DNA from: MFD02979-c5 sp963705385
Lineage (GTDB): Bacteria; Bacteroidota; Bacteroidia; Cytophagales; Amoebophilaceae
Reading direction: 5' to 3'
Length of the DNA stretch: 64,000 nt
Assembly (NCBI GenBank): GCA_963705385.1
Contig: OY970075.1
Location: forward strand, 124,001-188,000
In this document: one piece after another, positions 46,241 to 55,275 of the stretch
Numbering within the stretch: position 1 is the first letter of the stretch
Layout: every line of letters begins with the position of its first letter
The notes under the pieces: model-generated
What the model saw: the letters and a program-made list of their open reading frames with translations, nothing else
The model's database searches: none
What the model was told of the DNA's origin: nothing
Position numbers and translations under genes: made by a program

Positions 46241-46882
46241 TCAAATTAGTAGCCAATTCAAAAGTCCGAAAAAAATCAGCAAAACAGTATAAACAATCCA
46301 TCCCATCTTGTTGTAAGGTTGTGTATCAACGTTGTAAAATAGAACTAGTAATAACCAAGAAAGCACATACCAAATGACATAGTTTTGCAAGGGAATATCT
46401 TCGCTATCCCATTGCCAAAAACCAAGCCGAACAGCCACAGGTTCCATAAACCTATCCATCAAAACCATTAATCCTGCTCCAGCCATACTTCTCAATGCGA
46501 CACTGACATGCAGGGGATGTAGCATATTGCCTACAGCATAAACTAAAACTAGCCAGTTGATCCCAATGAGCACAGGGACCCCCCACAATCTCCAGCCTAA
46601 AGTTGTTCCATAATGATAAGGTCCAAATACCAAACCGGACTTGACAGCCATAACCTCTACCAAAAAGCTAATGATCCAGGTTATTCCACAAAAAATTACA
46701 AAATCTCTGCTCCAAGGTTGGTGGTAGCTAAATAGTAGGCAGGCAGTAAGGAGCAGTGTCATGGGGGTAAGCCCAAGGAATTGTGTTTGGTAAGGTGATA
46801 AAAGTCCAAGCATGCCTACGGTGTAGATCAAGACCAACAGACTAGTGGCGCGTAGCCAATTTTTTCTAACGAGAAGATACAA
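46241..46882 (-). CDS. Carotenoid biosynthesis protein, CruF/DUF422 family
   Basis: This 213-residue protein has about six to seven membrane helices. DUF422/CruF signatures are visible: SFLVEVMAVKSGLVFGPYHYG (about 56-76, split by reading here), GVPVLIGINWLVLVYA (about 87-102) and the MDRFMEPVAVRLGFW region (about 141-155) followed by W.W. The family includes carotenoid 1,2-hydratases. It lies 20 bp after the remains of a phytoene-desaturase-like gene in the same orientation, an order seen in carotenoid clusters. Since crtI is destroyed here, this gene may be an orphan on the way to loss, or serve another substrate. The frame is intact. Confidence 0.82.
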   Translation of the reverse strand: MYLLVRKNWLRATSLLVLIYTVGMLGLLSPYQTQFLGLTPMTLLLTACLLFSYHQPWSRDFVIFCGITWIISFLVEVMAVKSGLVFGPYHYGTTLGWRLWGVPVLIGINWLVLVYAVGNMLHPLHVSVALRSMAGAGLMVLMDRFMEPVAVRLGFWQWDSEDIPLQNYVIWYVLSWLLLVLFYNVDTQPYNKMGWIVYTVLLIFFGLLNWLLI

Positions 46883-46901
46883 AGTATCGCTTTTTTATAA
46901 G

Positions 46902-47305
46902 TTAAGACACAATTTTGGCAGAAAATAAACAGAGAGGGATGCCCCCACCTGGATACAATGTTCCACTACAGAAGTACAAGCCTTTTACTAAGAAAGAAAA
47001 ATTTAGGATACCTAGCTGCAACTTGTTAGTAGGGTGTGGGCTGCTTATAAGAGGCATTTGAAAGACTTGGGTCAGCACCTTTAGGTATCTTTAGAAAAGT
47101 AGGTAGACCAACGATGCAGAGAGCACAATTACAAGCGATGGCATGGTGAAAAGCGAAGGTCTCTGATCAAAACGAAAGCCACCTTGGATAAGAGTGCGAT
47201 TTTTCCCCCAGGGGTACTGTTAGCCTCATACACACTTACCTGCAGGGCCAGACGAATGCTACAAGCAATGCCTGCAATACCAGAACCGATGACAACAGCT
47301 TTCAC
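46902..47305 (-). pseudogene. Phytoene desaturase (CrtI-like) relic, both ends only
   Basis: The minus strand from GTG 47305 reads KAVVIGSGIAGIACSIRLAL, then VSVYEANSTPGGK, and after a 1-nt shift GGFRFDQRPSLFTMPSL. These are the N-terminal FAD motif and first conserved block of CrtI-type desaturases. The extreme C-terminus is also there: KGLYFCSGTLYPGGGIPLCL followed by FSAKIVS and a stop at 46902. About 400 residues between are gone. It was evidently a crtI gene directly upstream of cruF, inactivated by an internal deletion. Confidence 0.82.
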
Positions 47306-47585
47306 AATAAGAACAATTGGTAGTGGGTGACAAAACTACACACGCTATATAAAGCTTTTTTAATGCTTTGGTTTTATGGCAAGTCCGGCAGAAGGCATAA
47401 GTGTAAAACAATTGCGCCATAAGAGGAGTCATCCCTTAAAACATCGCTTGCAAACCTACCACAAAGCATCCTAAAATAGATAAGGCGTAAAAGTCGATCA
47501 ACCAAAATAACTCATAACCCATGGCATATAATTCATATAGCGCATTTCTATTACTTTTGCTATAACACTTCACTTTCTAGCTCTT
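47306..47585. other. Divergent spacer between crtI relic and the DUF368 gene
   Basis: This 280-bp AT-rich spacer has no gene. It should contain the promoter of the plus-strand DUF368 gene. No clear TAnnTTTG box was found. Confidence 0.35.
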
Positions 47586-48509
47586 ATGAAACATGCACAG
47601 AACTACCTAACCTTGTTCCTCAAAGGCCTGGCTATAGGCAGTGCAGACATTATTCCTGGTATTTCTGGAGGTACAATCGCTTTTGTTATTGGCATCTACG
47701 AAAAGCTACTTGCAGCCATTCAGTCCTTGAACGCTACTGCGCTGCGGTTGTTATGTGCAGGAAAATTCCAAGCACTGTGGCAACACCTTCATGGCGCTTT
47801 TTTGTTACCTCTGGTGATGGGCATTGGTATCAGCCTATTTACTACGGCAAGGCTCGTAACTTACTTGCTAGGTTACCATCCTATCCAGTCTTGGGCATCC
47901 TTTGGAGGCCTCATCTTAGCTTCTTCAGTTATCATTTATCAAAAAATCAAGCAATGGGATTTTCTAACCCTATTCTTTAGCTTATGTGGGGCAGTGCTTG
48001 CTTATATCCTTACCAAGGCTGCTCCAGTACTTACCCCTGATGCAAGGTGGTTTATCGCCCTAACAGGGGCTATTGCGGTTTGTGCCATGGTCCTTCCAGG
48101 AATTTCAGGGAGCTTTTTGCTGCTGCTATTGGGTAAGTATAGGTTCATGCTAGATGCCCTTGAAAATTTCAACCTAGGGATATTGGCTACCTTTGCAGGG
48201 GGTGGTGTGGTAGGGCTATTCACCTTTTCTAGGCTCATAGCTTGGCTCTTGCACCGGTTCTATAATTACACTGTAGCTGCTTTGGCTGGATTCATGCTAG
48301 GTTCATTCAATAAGTTATGGCCCTGGAAGCAGCTTGTTGGTCAGCCAGAAACTGGAGGTGGTAGCACGGTACAGCTAATATACAACCTCTCTCCCTGCAA
48401 ATTCCAAGAAGTATTGGGCCAGGACCCTCTCATAGGGCAAGCCTTGCTTTGCATGAGCTTGGGTGCCCTACTGGTTATAGGCATAGAGAAGGCTACTCGA
48501 AGCAAGTAA
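47586..48509 (+). CDS. DUF368 / PopT-type undecaprenyl phosphate translocase
   Basis: This 307-residue membrane protein has about eight to nine helices. The family fingerprint is GLAIGSADIIPGISGGTIAF (about residues 15-34) and its internal repeat ALTGAIAVCAMVLPGISGSF (about 157-176). DUF368 proteins such as PopT were recently shown to return undecaprenyl phosphate across the membrane for reuse in cell-wall and glycan synthesis. This fits the retained MraY and flippase genes. It stands alone on the plus strand. Length is typical. The assignment to transport is from family knowledge, not from this sequence. Confidence 0.85.
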   Translation: MKHAQNYLTLFLKGLAIGSADIIPGISGGTIAFVIGIYEKLLAAIQSLNATALRLLCAGKFQALWQHLHGAFLLPLVMGIGISLFTTARLVTYLLGYHPIQSWASFGGLILASSVIIYQKIKQWDFLTLFFSLCGAVLAYILTKAAPVLTPDARWFIALTGAIAVCAMVLPGISGSFLLLLLGKYRFMLDALENFNLGILATFAGGGVVGLFTFSRLIAWLLHRFYNYTVAALAGFMLGSFNKLWPWKQLVGQPETGGGSTVQLIYNLSPCKFQEVLGQDPLIGQALLCMSLGALLVIGIEKATRSK

Positions 48510-48627
48510 ACCAGGCTTCCAGCTATCGTTGCCTTTGTATTTCGCAAAGGAAGTGACTAGCTAGGCGGCTACGTTGCTCCTTACCTTAAATGAGGCTGTA
48601 TAGTTTGAAGCTATTGGAAATAGCTCT

Positions 48628-49229
48628 TTAGAAGAGGTCAAGGACTAGAAGCTTCTGAAGATGAGATAGGAAGTTCTTAAAGATTTTTTCTTGGTTTTCT
48701 GTCACTTTCTCCTTTTCCTTAGCCTTTCTAGTTCTTATCCTAGGGAAGAAGCAATTTGAATCATTGCAAAATCCGATCAAATCTTTAACTACTTGTTCGA
48801 TGTCTGTAACTTTTTCAGGTCTATGGCTGCAAGCTCACTAACAATCCTTGCTACATCATCCATTGTAGTTAACAGAGTAGTTTTACTATAAAGAACCCCC
48901 TTAATACAAAGCCCTTTATAAATAAAATGTCCAGTGGCCCTTGATTATGTCCTTCCAGAAAAGCTTAAAGCTTGTTTTTTACCCAGTCCGTCTGGGGGTA
49001 CGCCAGCTTAGATTTCAGAAATAGCTGTTGCTTGGAGTTGGCAAATAGTGGTTTTTCGTTGTTTGCTTAGCTCCCCTTCCTCCCTTGTCTTTTTTGAGGT
49101 AGGTACACCACTTTGAGGGCCGGGAGCATAAGAGATAGGATAATTTTGATTTTTACAAGCCGTTGTAAGGAAAAGGATACTCCCAAGGATCAAGTTGTAA
49201 AATAATAAGCTTTTACACGTGGAGAGGTT
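48628..49229 (-). pseudogene. Degraded lipoprotein gene
   Basis: Minus-strand pieces in order: a signal with lipobox (LILGSILFLTTAC, about 49190-49150) that has lost its ATG, then NQNYPISYAPGPQSGVPTSK to a stop at 49008. Further on, MDDVARIVSELAAIDLKK (about 48867-48814), then after a shift DIEQVVKDLIGFCNDSN and RKAKEKEKVTENQEKIFKNF, with a stop at 48628. Composition and spacing suggest one secreted helical protein broken in several places. The family is unknown. The rest of the 48510-49426 gap has no gene. Confidence 0.5.
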
Positions 49230-49426
49230 AGTTGGGCGCTGAGAAAACTTTTCCTGTCTTCAATGGGGGTGCTCTTTCCAAAGAGGAAAAAACTAAGGAT
49301 AATACTAGCCAAGAGCTAAAATTTCAAGGAAAAACCTTTGATAAATAGCTACAGGCCATATCTCCGTCTTATGAAAACCATAGCCTTGTAACTTTTTTAG
49401 GAAAGGCTAGCTATGCCCTTGTGAGT

Positions 49427-49924
49427 TCACTTGTTTTGTTGGCTGCTGGTGATATAAACTGCACCTACCAAAGCTATGAGCAACACGAAGCCTGTCCACT
49501 CAAAAGCCCATGCATAAGGGCCTAACAGTTGTAAGCCAATACTAGTAATAAGATGAACATTAGGGTTTTTTCCAGGAAGCTCTTGTGGCAGCCTTTGAAC
49601 GGTAAAGTGTACCCAATGCCAGACCAGGTAGCTCATCAGTCCTAGTATTGGCATTAAATAAGCCCATCGGAAGGTGTAGGAAGGATTTGAGGTGCTTAAG
49701 GGCAGCAGGAGGGCGCTTAGCAGCAGCAGCAACACACCGCCGACATATACAACCACCTGTATGACCGCTATGAAAGCAGCACCTTGCAAAAAATAGAGCA
49801 TAGCCATGCCCAGGATCACAGCAATGAGCCCTAGGGCTGCATCATGCATGTGCGGGGTCAAAAGGATAAACAAAGCTGCTATAGCCACCAAGCATGTTAA
49901 TAGATAATAGAGGATGATTGGCAT
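49427..49924 (-). CDS. nuoJ: NADH-quinone oxidoreductase subunit J
   Basis: This 165-residue membrane protein has five helices. The NuoJ core motif is visible as GMAMLYFLQGAAFIAVIQVVVYVGG split around residues 39-63, including the conserved AAFIA.IQV..Y.GG stretch in which a pi-bulge helix lies in complex I. NuoJ is part of the membrane arm that couples NADH oxidation to proton pumping. It is alone here, without nuoI or nuoK next to it, so the nuo operon has been broken up. A probable nuoN begins at 63750. Confidence 0.9.
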   Translation of the reverse strand: MPIILYYLLTCLVAIAALFILLTPHMHDAALGLIAVILGMAMLYFLQGAAFIAVIQVVVYVGGVLLLLLSALLLPLSTSNPSYTFRWAYLMPILGLMSYLVWHWVHFTVQRLPQELPGKNPNVHLITSIGLQLLGPYAWAFEWTGFVLLIALVGAVYITSSQQNK

Positions 49925-50005
49925 TGGCTTGTTAAACAGTTAAGTAAGTAGCAAGTGCCCTTGAATAACCAAATAGCAAAACGATCCAATAGCTTCGAAA
50001 AGAAA

Positions 50006-51391
50006 TCAGAGGATATACTCGCTCAGGTCTTTCCTTTTCGCTAGCTCAGCTAGGCGCTCTATCACCAGGTCCTTGGTAATGGTGATCTTTGTGTTAGGGC
50101 CAATTTTGTCAGGTACATCAAACAAAAAGTTATTCAGCAGGTGGCTCATAACGGTGTGAAGCCTTCTGGCACCAATATTTTCTAACGCTTCATTGATATT
50201 ATACGCTACGTCGGCTACCTCTACTATGGCTGCTGCCTCAAAATTGATTTCTACGTTCTCTGCTTCAAAGAGTGCTTTGTACTGTGCTATTAGGGCATTT
50301 CTAGGCTCTTGGAGAATGCGAACAAAATCTTCTTTGGTAAGGATATCTAGTTCTACACGGATGGGAAATCGGCCTTGTAGCTCAGGGATCAGGTCAGAAG
50401 GTTTAGAAACATGAAAAGCACCAGCAGCAATGAATAGGATGTGGTCTGTATGTACCATACCGTATTTAGTATTGACTGCGCTACCTTCTACAATAGGGAG
50501 CAAGTCCCTTTGTACCCCTTCTCGGCTAATATCAGGACCACTGCTTTTGCTAGCACTAGTAACTATCTTATCAATTTCATCAATGAAAATGATTCCTGCG
50601 TTGACTGCTTTTTTCAGTGCCTCCTCCTTGACTGCATCCATATCAATGAGCTTGGATACTTCCTCAGCAAGCAGTAGTATTTTTGCTTCGGCGATGTTTA
50701 CCTTTCTCTTCTTAGTCTTTTTGGGCAGTATGTTATTGAGCATGTCTTGCAAGCCAACCATAGCCGTTTCATCCAGCATACCTCCACCTATCATGCCCAC
50801 TCCTACACTACTAGCCTTGCTAACTTTTATCTCTACCTTTCTGTGGTCTAGCTCTCCGTTTCTAATTTTTTTTCTGAAGCGTTCCCTTGTTTGTTCGTTC
50901 AAGTTTTCTTCTTCCCCAGAAAGTACATGGGTAAGCTCTTTTCCAGTCTCACTAGGTTGCGCAATTGGAGGAATCAGAGCGTCCAAGATGACATCTTCTA
51001 CAAGCTGCGTCGCTTTTTCTCTGACTTCTTCTTCTTTAGTAGCTTTAACTAGGCTGACGGCTTGCTCTACTAGGTCTCTGACCATGCTTTCCACGTCACG
51101 GCCTACATACCCTACTTCTGTGAATTTAGAAGCTTCTACTTTGACAAAAGGCGCATCGGCGATTTTGGCTAGCCGCCTGGCAATCTCTGTTTTACCTACC
51201 CCAGTAGCACCAATCATCAAAATGTTGTTAGGTGTAATGTCTCCTTGAAGTTCTAAAGGGGCATGCATCCGTCTCCAACGGTTTCTTAATGCAATAGCTA
51301 CAGTGCGTTTGGCTTCTTTTTGCCCAACGATATACTTATCCAGTGCTTCTACAATCGCTTTGGGGGTAAGGTATTTTTCTTCTGTAAGCAT
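50006..51391 (-). CDS. hslU: ATP-dependent protease ATPase subunit HslU
   Basis: This 461-residue AAA+ unfoldase feeds the HslV peptidase. It starts with LTPKAIVEALDKYIVGQ. Walker A GATGVGKTEIARR is at about residue 57, pore loop GYVGRDVESMVRDLV at about 91, Walker B IIFIDEIDKI near 267, sensor segment LIPELQGRFPIRVEL near 335, and the HslV-docking C-terminal tail ends YIL. The helical I-domain is present (about 110-240). hslV is not in the window. A plain, intact gene. Confidence 0.96.
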   Translation of the reverse strand: MLTEEKYLTPKAIVEALDKYIVGQKEAKRTVAIALRNRWRRMHAPLELQGDITPNNILMIGATGVGKTEIARRLAKIADAPFVKVEASKFTEVGYVGRDVESMVRDLVEQAVSLVKATKEEEVREKATQLVEDVILDALIPPIAQPSETGKELTHVLSGEEENLNEQTRERFRKKIRNGELDHRKVEIKVSKASSVGVGMIGGGMLDETAMVGLQDMLNNILPKKTKKRKVNIAEAKILLLAEEVSKLIDMDAVKEEALKKAVNAGIIFIDEIDKIVTSASKSSGPDISREGVQRDLLPIVEGSAVNTKYGMVHTDHILFIAAGAFHVSKPSDLIPELQGRFPIRVELDILTKEDFVRILQEPRNALIAQYKALFEAENVEINFEAAAIVEVADVAYNINEALENIGARRLHTVMSHLLNNFLFDVPDKIGPNTKITITKDLVIERLAELAKRKDLSEYIL

Positions 51392-51593
51392 GGTTAGCAG
51401 GAATGAATGATGCGTGTTTGCTAGACAACAGCGCCTTTAAGTCTGTAGTATGCCTTTTCACTAATTAATTAAATAATCTATCGTGACAAAGGAAATATTT
51501 GGGCGAGCGAAGATAAGACTTGCTGGCTGTAAGCTAATCCTGCTAAGGAGCAGTATACTTTAATCCCTTAGTATTTAATATCAGAGACTAAAA

Positions 51594-52196
51594 TTACTTC
51601 TTACTGCTAATGGCTCCTTCAGCTTTTTCTTCTTTACTAGCAGCGCTGCGCAGTGCCCTAGGTATCTCTACGGAAGCCACAGGTATGCCTGGTGATGCTA
51701 AAATCTTATACTGCTCTGTTTTGAGGTTTTTTATCCGCATCATCTGTCCTAAGTCAAGCGACGAAATGTCTACCTCAATATACTCAGGCATGTCTTTAGG
51801 ATAAGCAAGGACAGGTAGTTTCCTTAACTTTTCCGTTAAATAGCCTCCTTTTACTACTCCAGGGGCTGTTCCTGTCACCATAATGGGGATGAGCATCTTG
51901 ACTTGCTTGTCATCAAAAATTTGTAAGAAGTCTACGTGAAGAATCATTTCACTCACAGGATGAAACTGGATGTCCTGGAGGATACACTTGTACGCCTCTC
52001 CCTCAACATTAAGGTGGACAAACTGTGCATCAGCTGTGTAGACCAGAGCCTTGAGCAGGGCCATGGGCGTGTAAAAATGAATTTGCTCTTTGCCGCCATA
52101 CATTACGCACGGGGCATTGGCTTCTCTTCTGAGTCGCTTGGTTTCCTGTTTTCCGAGATTTGCTCTTTTATACCCTATAATCTCTACCGTTTTCAT
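51594..52196 (-). CDS. rplY: 50S ribosomal protein L25 (CTC form)
   Basis: This 200-residue protein has an N-terminal L25 domain that binds 5S rRNA (IGYKRANLGKQETKRLRREANAPCV split around residues 7-31, then YGGKEQIHFY). A C-terminal TL5/CTC beta domain follows (about 95-185, PIMVTGTAPGVVKGGYL). It precedes prs in the reverse direction: prs is 67 bp upstream on the same strand, the common prs-rplY pair. It lacks the pth gene that often follows. Intact. Confidence 0.94.
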   Translation of the reverse strand: MKTVEIIGYKRANLGKQETKRLRREANAPCVMYGGKEQIHFYTPMALLKALVYTADAQFVHLNVEGEAYKCILQDIQFHPVSEMILHVDFLQIFDDKQVKMLIPIMVTGTAPGVVKGGYLTEKLRKLPVLAYPKDMPEYIEVDISSLDLGQMMRIKNLKTEQYKILASPGIPVASVEIPRALRSAASKEEKAEGAISSKK

Positions 52197-52263
52197 GATC
52201 TGTTTGGTTAAAGTTTAGATAGCCGCGAATATAGTTCCTACTCTACAAATAACATAAGTAATT

Positions 52264-53196
52264 TCACCTTAGCTGCTGAATAGCCTTGGCAAAAAGAGGA
52301 GCTACGCTGCATACCTTGATTTTACTGCTTGACTGTTGCAAAGGAATGGTATCTGTTACCACTAATTCTTTTAACACAGAAACTTCCAAGCGGTTGTAAG
52401 CATTGCCAGAGAGCACAGGGTGCGTACAAAAGGCACGTACTGTGCGGGCTCCTTGGCCTTTGAGTTGCTCGGCTATCTTACAGATCGTGCCGCCTGTATC
52501 AACAATATCATCTATAAGGATCACATCGGTGTCTTGAACAGCTCCTTGTACATGGGTTGCTGCTACTTTGTTGGGGTCGGTCCTGTGCTTGTCGCAAATT
52601 ACAAGTGGAGCAAAAAAATGTTGTGCATAGTGTTTTGCTCTAGGCACTCCTCCTACGTCTGGCGCCACAAAAGTGAAATTTGATAGCTGGAGGCTATGGA
52701 TATATGGAATAAAAACAGACGTGCTCGCAAAATGATCTACTGGAAAATCAAAAAATCCTACAATTTGTCGTGCATGCAAATCACAGGTGATGAGCCTGTC
52801 TACCCCAGCAGCAGCCAGTAGTTTGGCTTGTAACTTGGCTCCTATGGATCCTCCAGCATGATGCGCGCAATCCTGCCGTGCATACCCCAAATAAGGCACT
52901 AAGGCCGTGACATGGCGTGCACCACCTCGCTTAGCAGCGTCAATGGTGAGTAACAGCTCTAGGAGATGGTCTGCAGGAGGATAAGTAGCCTGGATCAAAC
53001 ACACATGGGCGCCTTGAATAGCATCATGTATAATAGGATACAATTCCCCATCGCTGAATCGTTGGATCTGTAGGTTACCCAAAGGCCGGCCATAGCTAGC
53101 TGCAACCTTTATTGCCAAATCTTGAGAAGCTGTACCAGCGAAGAGTTGAATAGAAGCCTTCATGGCCACTTGTCGGTTAGCTAGGTAATTCTCCAT
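52264..53196 (-). CDS. prs: Ribose-phosphate pyrophosphokinase
   Basis: This 310-residue enzyme makes PRPP from ribose-5-phosphate and ATP for nucleotide, histidine and tryptophan synthesis. LFAGTASQDLAIKVA begins the first phosphoribosyl-type domain. PYLGYARQDCAHHAGGSI (about 117-134) is the flexible catalytic loop; homologues have YARQDRK, and here Cys and His stand in the place of Arg and Lys. DLHARQIVGFFDFPVDH and the PRPP loop VILIDDIVDTGGTI (about 225) follow. The change in the catalytic loop is notable. The ATG at 53196 (MENYLANRQVAM) may be early; an ATG at 53163 gives MKASIQLFAG, which matches homologues better. Confidence 0.93.
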   Translation of the reverse strand: MENYLANRQVAMKASIQLFAGTASQDLAIKVAASYGRPLGNLQIQRFSDGELYPIIHDAIQGAHVCLIQATYPPADHLLELLLTIDAAKRGGARHVTALVPYLGYARQDCAHHAGGSIGAKLQAKLLAAAGVDRLITCDLHARQIVGFFDFPVDHFASTSVFIPYIHSLQLSNFTFVAPDVGGVPRAKHYAQHFFAPLVICDKHRTDPNKVAATHVQGAVQDTDVILIDDIVDTGGTICKIAEQLKGQGARTVRAFCTHPVLSGNAYNRLEVSVLKELVVTDTIPLQQSSSKIKVCSVAPLFAKAIQQLR

Positions 53197-53402
53197 TGAG
53201 TATGAAACTACTCAAAACTTAGTGGAAATAGGTTGCCTTATCTTTAAAGTTGAACCTACCTGCTAAGCTTACTTATGAAATAGTTCTTTTCCCTTAATAA
53301 TGAAAACGCTAGGATTTTGGTAAGCTGAAACCTTCAAAACTGTTGCTGCCCAACAGTGGCCTTTGCTTGCTCAAATCCTTAATAACCAGACAATTAGAGA
53401 TG

Positions 53403-53476
53403 TGATTCCGGAAGGGCTCGAACCTTCAACCTACTGCTTAGAAGGCAGTTGCTCTATCCAGTTGAGCTACGGAACC
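53403..53476 (-). tRNA. tRNA-Arg (anticodon TCT)
   Basis: The minus strand gives a 74-nt cloverleaf: acceptor GGTTCCG with CGGAATC, D-arm AGCTCAACTGGATAGAGC, anticodon stem ACTGC/GCAGT around CTTCTAA (anticodon TCT), and T-arm with GGTTCGAGC. The discriminator is A and CCA is not encoded. It reads AGA codons. All stems pair, with one G-T in the acceptor. Confidence 0.95.
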
Positions 53477-53498
53477 TTATTCTATCAAGTAATTGTAG

Positions 53499-53580
53499 GC
53501 GCTTCTTGGCTGGGACATTAGCTATGGATTCATGACTTAAAACGAGGGGCTAATAGTTGAGTCGCCCAACCAAGAAGTGC
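53499..53580. repeat. Imperfect inverted repeat next to the tRNA
   Basis: GCGCTTCTTGGCTGGG (53499-53514) is mirrored by CCCAACCAAGAAGTGC (53565-53580) with two mismatches, enclosing 50 nt. It lies 22 bp upstream of the tRNA-Arg gene. It could be a small mobile repeat or a tRNA-leader structure. The rest of 53581-53948 shows no gene. Confidence 0.4.
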
Positions 53581-53948
53581 TTCCTGGGAATGGCTGTGTC
53601 AGCACCTAACGTTCCTTATCCTCCAAGAAAAAACTTTTAAACATTTGCAGGCTTATACCTTTTTCCTTTGAATATCCCTTGTTTACTACTGTTCCCTAGA
53701 TTACATGAAATAAATTTTTCTAATTGGGCGCCCAAAGATAAATTGCAGGTGATGCAAATCCAAAACACTCATCTGTAATGATCACCTTGCAAGCAAAAGC
53801 ATCCATCAAGGCGTGCCAGTGTGGGGTTGCTGCTTATGGTATAAAGCCAACTTGCTGGATTAAAAGGCCGTCATGGCAAGAGGGGGCTGCGCACAAGGAC
53901 ATAGCCAAGGCTATGCAAGTATAGACAAACCGATAACCTATAACCATC

Positions 53949-54455
53949 ATGTATATTCCTTTTAACCAGCTATCAAATGAAGCACGCATCTGGATCTATC
54001 AAGCCAATCGTCCGTTTGCGCGAGAAGAGGTAAAGACTATGTTACAGAAAACGAAAACGTTTTTAGAAGGGTGGGCTTCACATGGCAACCCGCTGCAAGG
54101 CAGTGCTACTATGATACATGAACAATTCCTGATCTTAGCTATAGAAGAAAGCTTCCAGAGTGCTACGGGCTGTGCCGTGGATGTATCTGTGCAGTTTATC
54201 CGTGAGCTAGAGCAAGGTTTTCAAGTTGGTCTGTTAGATAGAACACAGATTGCTTTTAGAAAAGGGAGTTCAACTTTGGTCGTCCCTATGTCTCAAATCA
54301 AAGAAAAAATCCAACAAGGGATAATCTCAGCAGTCACGCCGATCTTTGATAATACCATTACCCAAAAAGCAGCACTAGCTAGCAAGTGGCTAGTCCGTGC
54401 AAGAGATTCTTGGCTAAGCAAATACTTTCATACGCCCTACCAAGCAACTGCTTGA
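53949..54455 (+). CDS. Conserved Bacteroidota protein of unknown function
   Basis: This 168-residue soluble protein starts MYIPFNQLSNEARIWIYQ, with FLEGWASHGNPLQGS (about 39-53) and QFLILAIEESFQSATGCAVDVS split at about 60-81. Similar proteins are found throughout Bacteroidota, where databases often label them 'ABC transporter ATPase'. No Walker motif is present, so that label is not supported. The function is unknown. It is convergent with the DUF502 gene. Confidence 0.8.
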   Translation: MYIPFNQLSNEARIWIYQANRPFAREEVKTMLQKTKTFLEGWASHGNPLQGSATMIHEQFLILAIEESFQSATGCAVDVSVQFIRELEQGFQVGLLDRTQIAFRKGSSTLVVPMSQIKEKIQQGIISAVTPIFDNTITQKAALASKWLVRARDSWLSKYFHTPYQATA

Positions 54456-54473
54456 TGGCCATGGATTAGTAAA

Positions 54474-55070
54474 CTACTTCACCTCCACCTCTTGCTCTTC
54501 CAGGCATTTCAAACCAGTAACTCCACCTGACACAATGAATTTTGTGATTTCAGCGCTAGAAATGTCTATGGGTACGACTGCATCTTTGGAAAGGATAAAT
54601 AGATCCCCTGAGAAGTTGTAGGAATGTGGTACGTATACAGCAATACTATCAGAAAGATTAATGTTTTTTAGGTCTTGTTGGGTGACAAAACCAAACTTAT
54701 GCAAACCTGCTTCCCTATTAATTGTAACCAGCACAGGTTTATCGAACTTTTTCTTATTCCCTACAAAAGCGCTAAGCAGCTCTTTAAACGAAGAATATAG
54801 CGTGTTGACTAGTGGAAGCTTAGTGATAAAGCTTTCTGTTAGATCAAGTACTGACCGAACGAGCAAGCTAGAGCCTAGGTATCCCAGAAATGTGATGGAA
54901 GACACCAGGATTATCATTCCAAGACCTGGAATGTTTAAGCCTATCAAGCCATCGATCCAGTTCAGTGCAAGTGAGATGATATAGATGGTAAGGGCAAAAG
55001 GTGCTACCAGCAAGAGCCCCTTGAAGAAGTATCCTAAAAGATTACCAAGCAATTTCTTGTTGAGCCGCAT
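54474..55070 (-). CDS. DUF502 family membrane protein
   Basis: This 198-residue protein has two N-terminal membrane helices (LLVAPFALTIYIISLAL and MIILVSSITFLGYLGSSLL). The family motif PLVNTLYSSFKELLSAFVG (about 84-102) and the soluble beta part VTINREAGLHKFGFVTQQ (about 113-130) follow, with YVPHSYNFSGDLFIL (about 147) matching the DUF502 pattern. In plants the relative LCV/COV is linked to vascular patterning; the bacterial function is unknown. Length is typical. It lies downstream of tsaD with a 205-bp gap. Confidence 0.85.
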   Translation of the reverse strand: MRLNKKLLGNLLGYFFKGLLLVAPFALTIYIISLALNWIDGLIGLNIPGLGMIILVSSITFLGYLGSSLLVRSVLDLTESFITKLPLVNTLYSSFKELLSAFVGNKKKFDKPVLVTINREAGLHKFGFVTQQDLKNINLSDSIAVYVPHSYNFSGDLFILSKDAVVPIDISSAEITKFIVSGGVTGLKCLEEQEVEVK

Positions 55071-55275
55071 AAAAGTAAAATTAAGGATGGTTGGAATCCC
55101 GGCCTAAGGCCTTCAGTTTACTTGAAGGTATTGAAAATTCGCTAACCCAAGTAGCTTCCGACAAATGCTTTGCGCATCAAGGCCGTTATGCAGGAGGCTG
55201 AGCAAAAGTAGGCCCTTACATCCAAAAAGTACTTAACCTACCAAAAACCCTTATCTAGCATTAATAATTTGCCGT

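Noticed and set aside
50430..51248. 272-codon open frame on plus strand inside hslU
   Set aside because: Shadow of HslU on the opposite strand, serine/leucine-rich nonsense.
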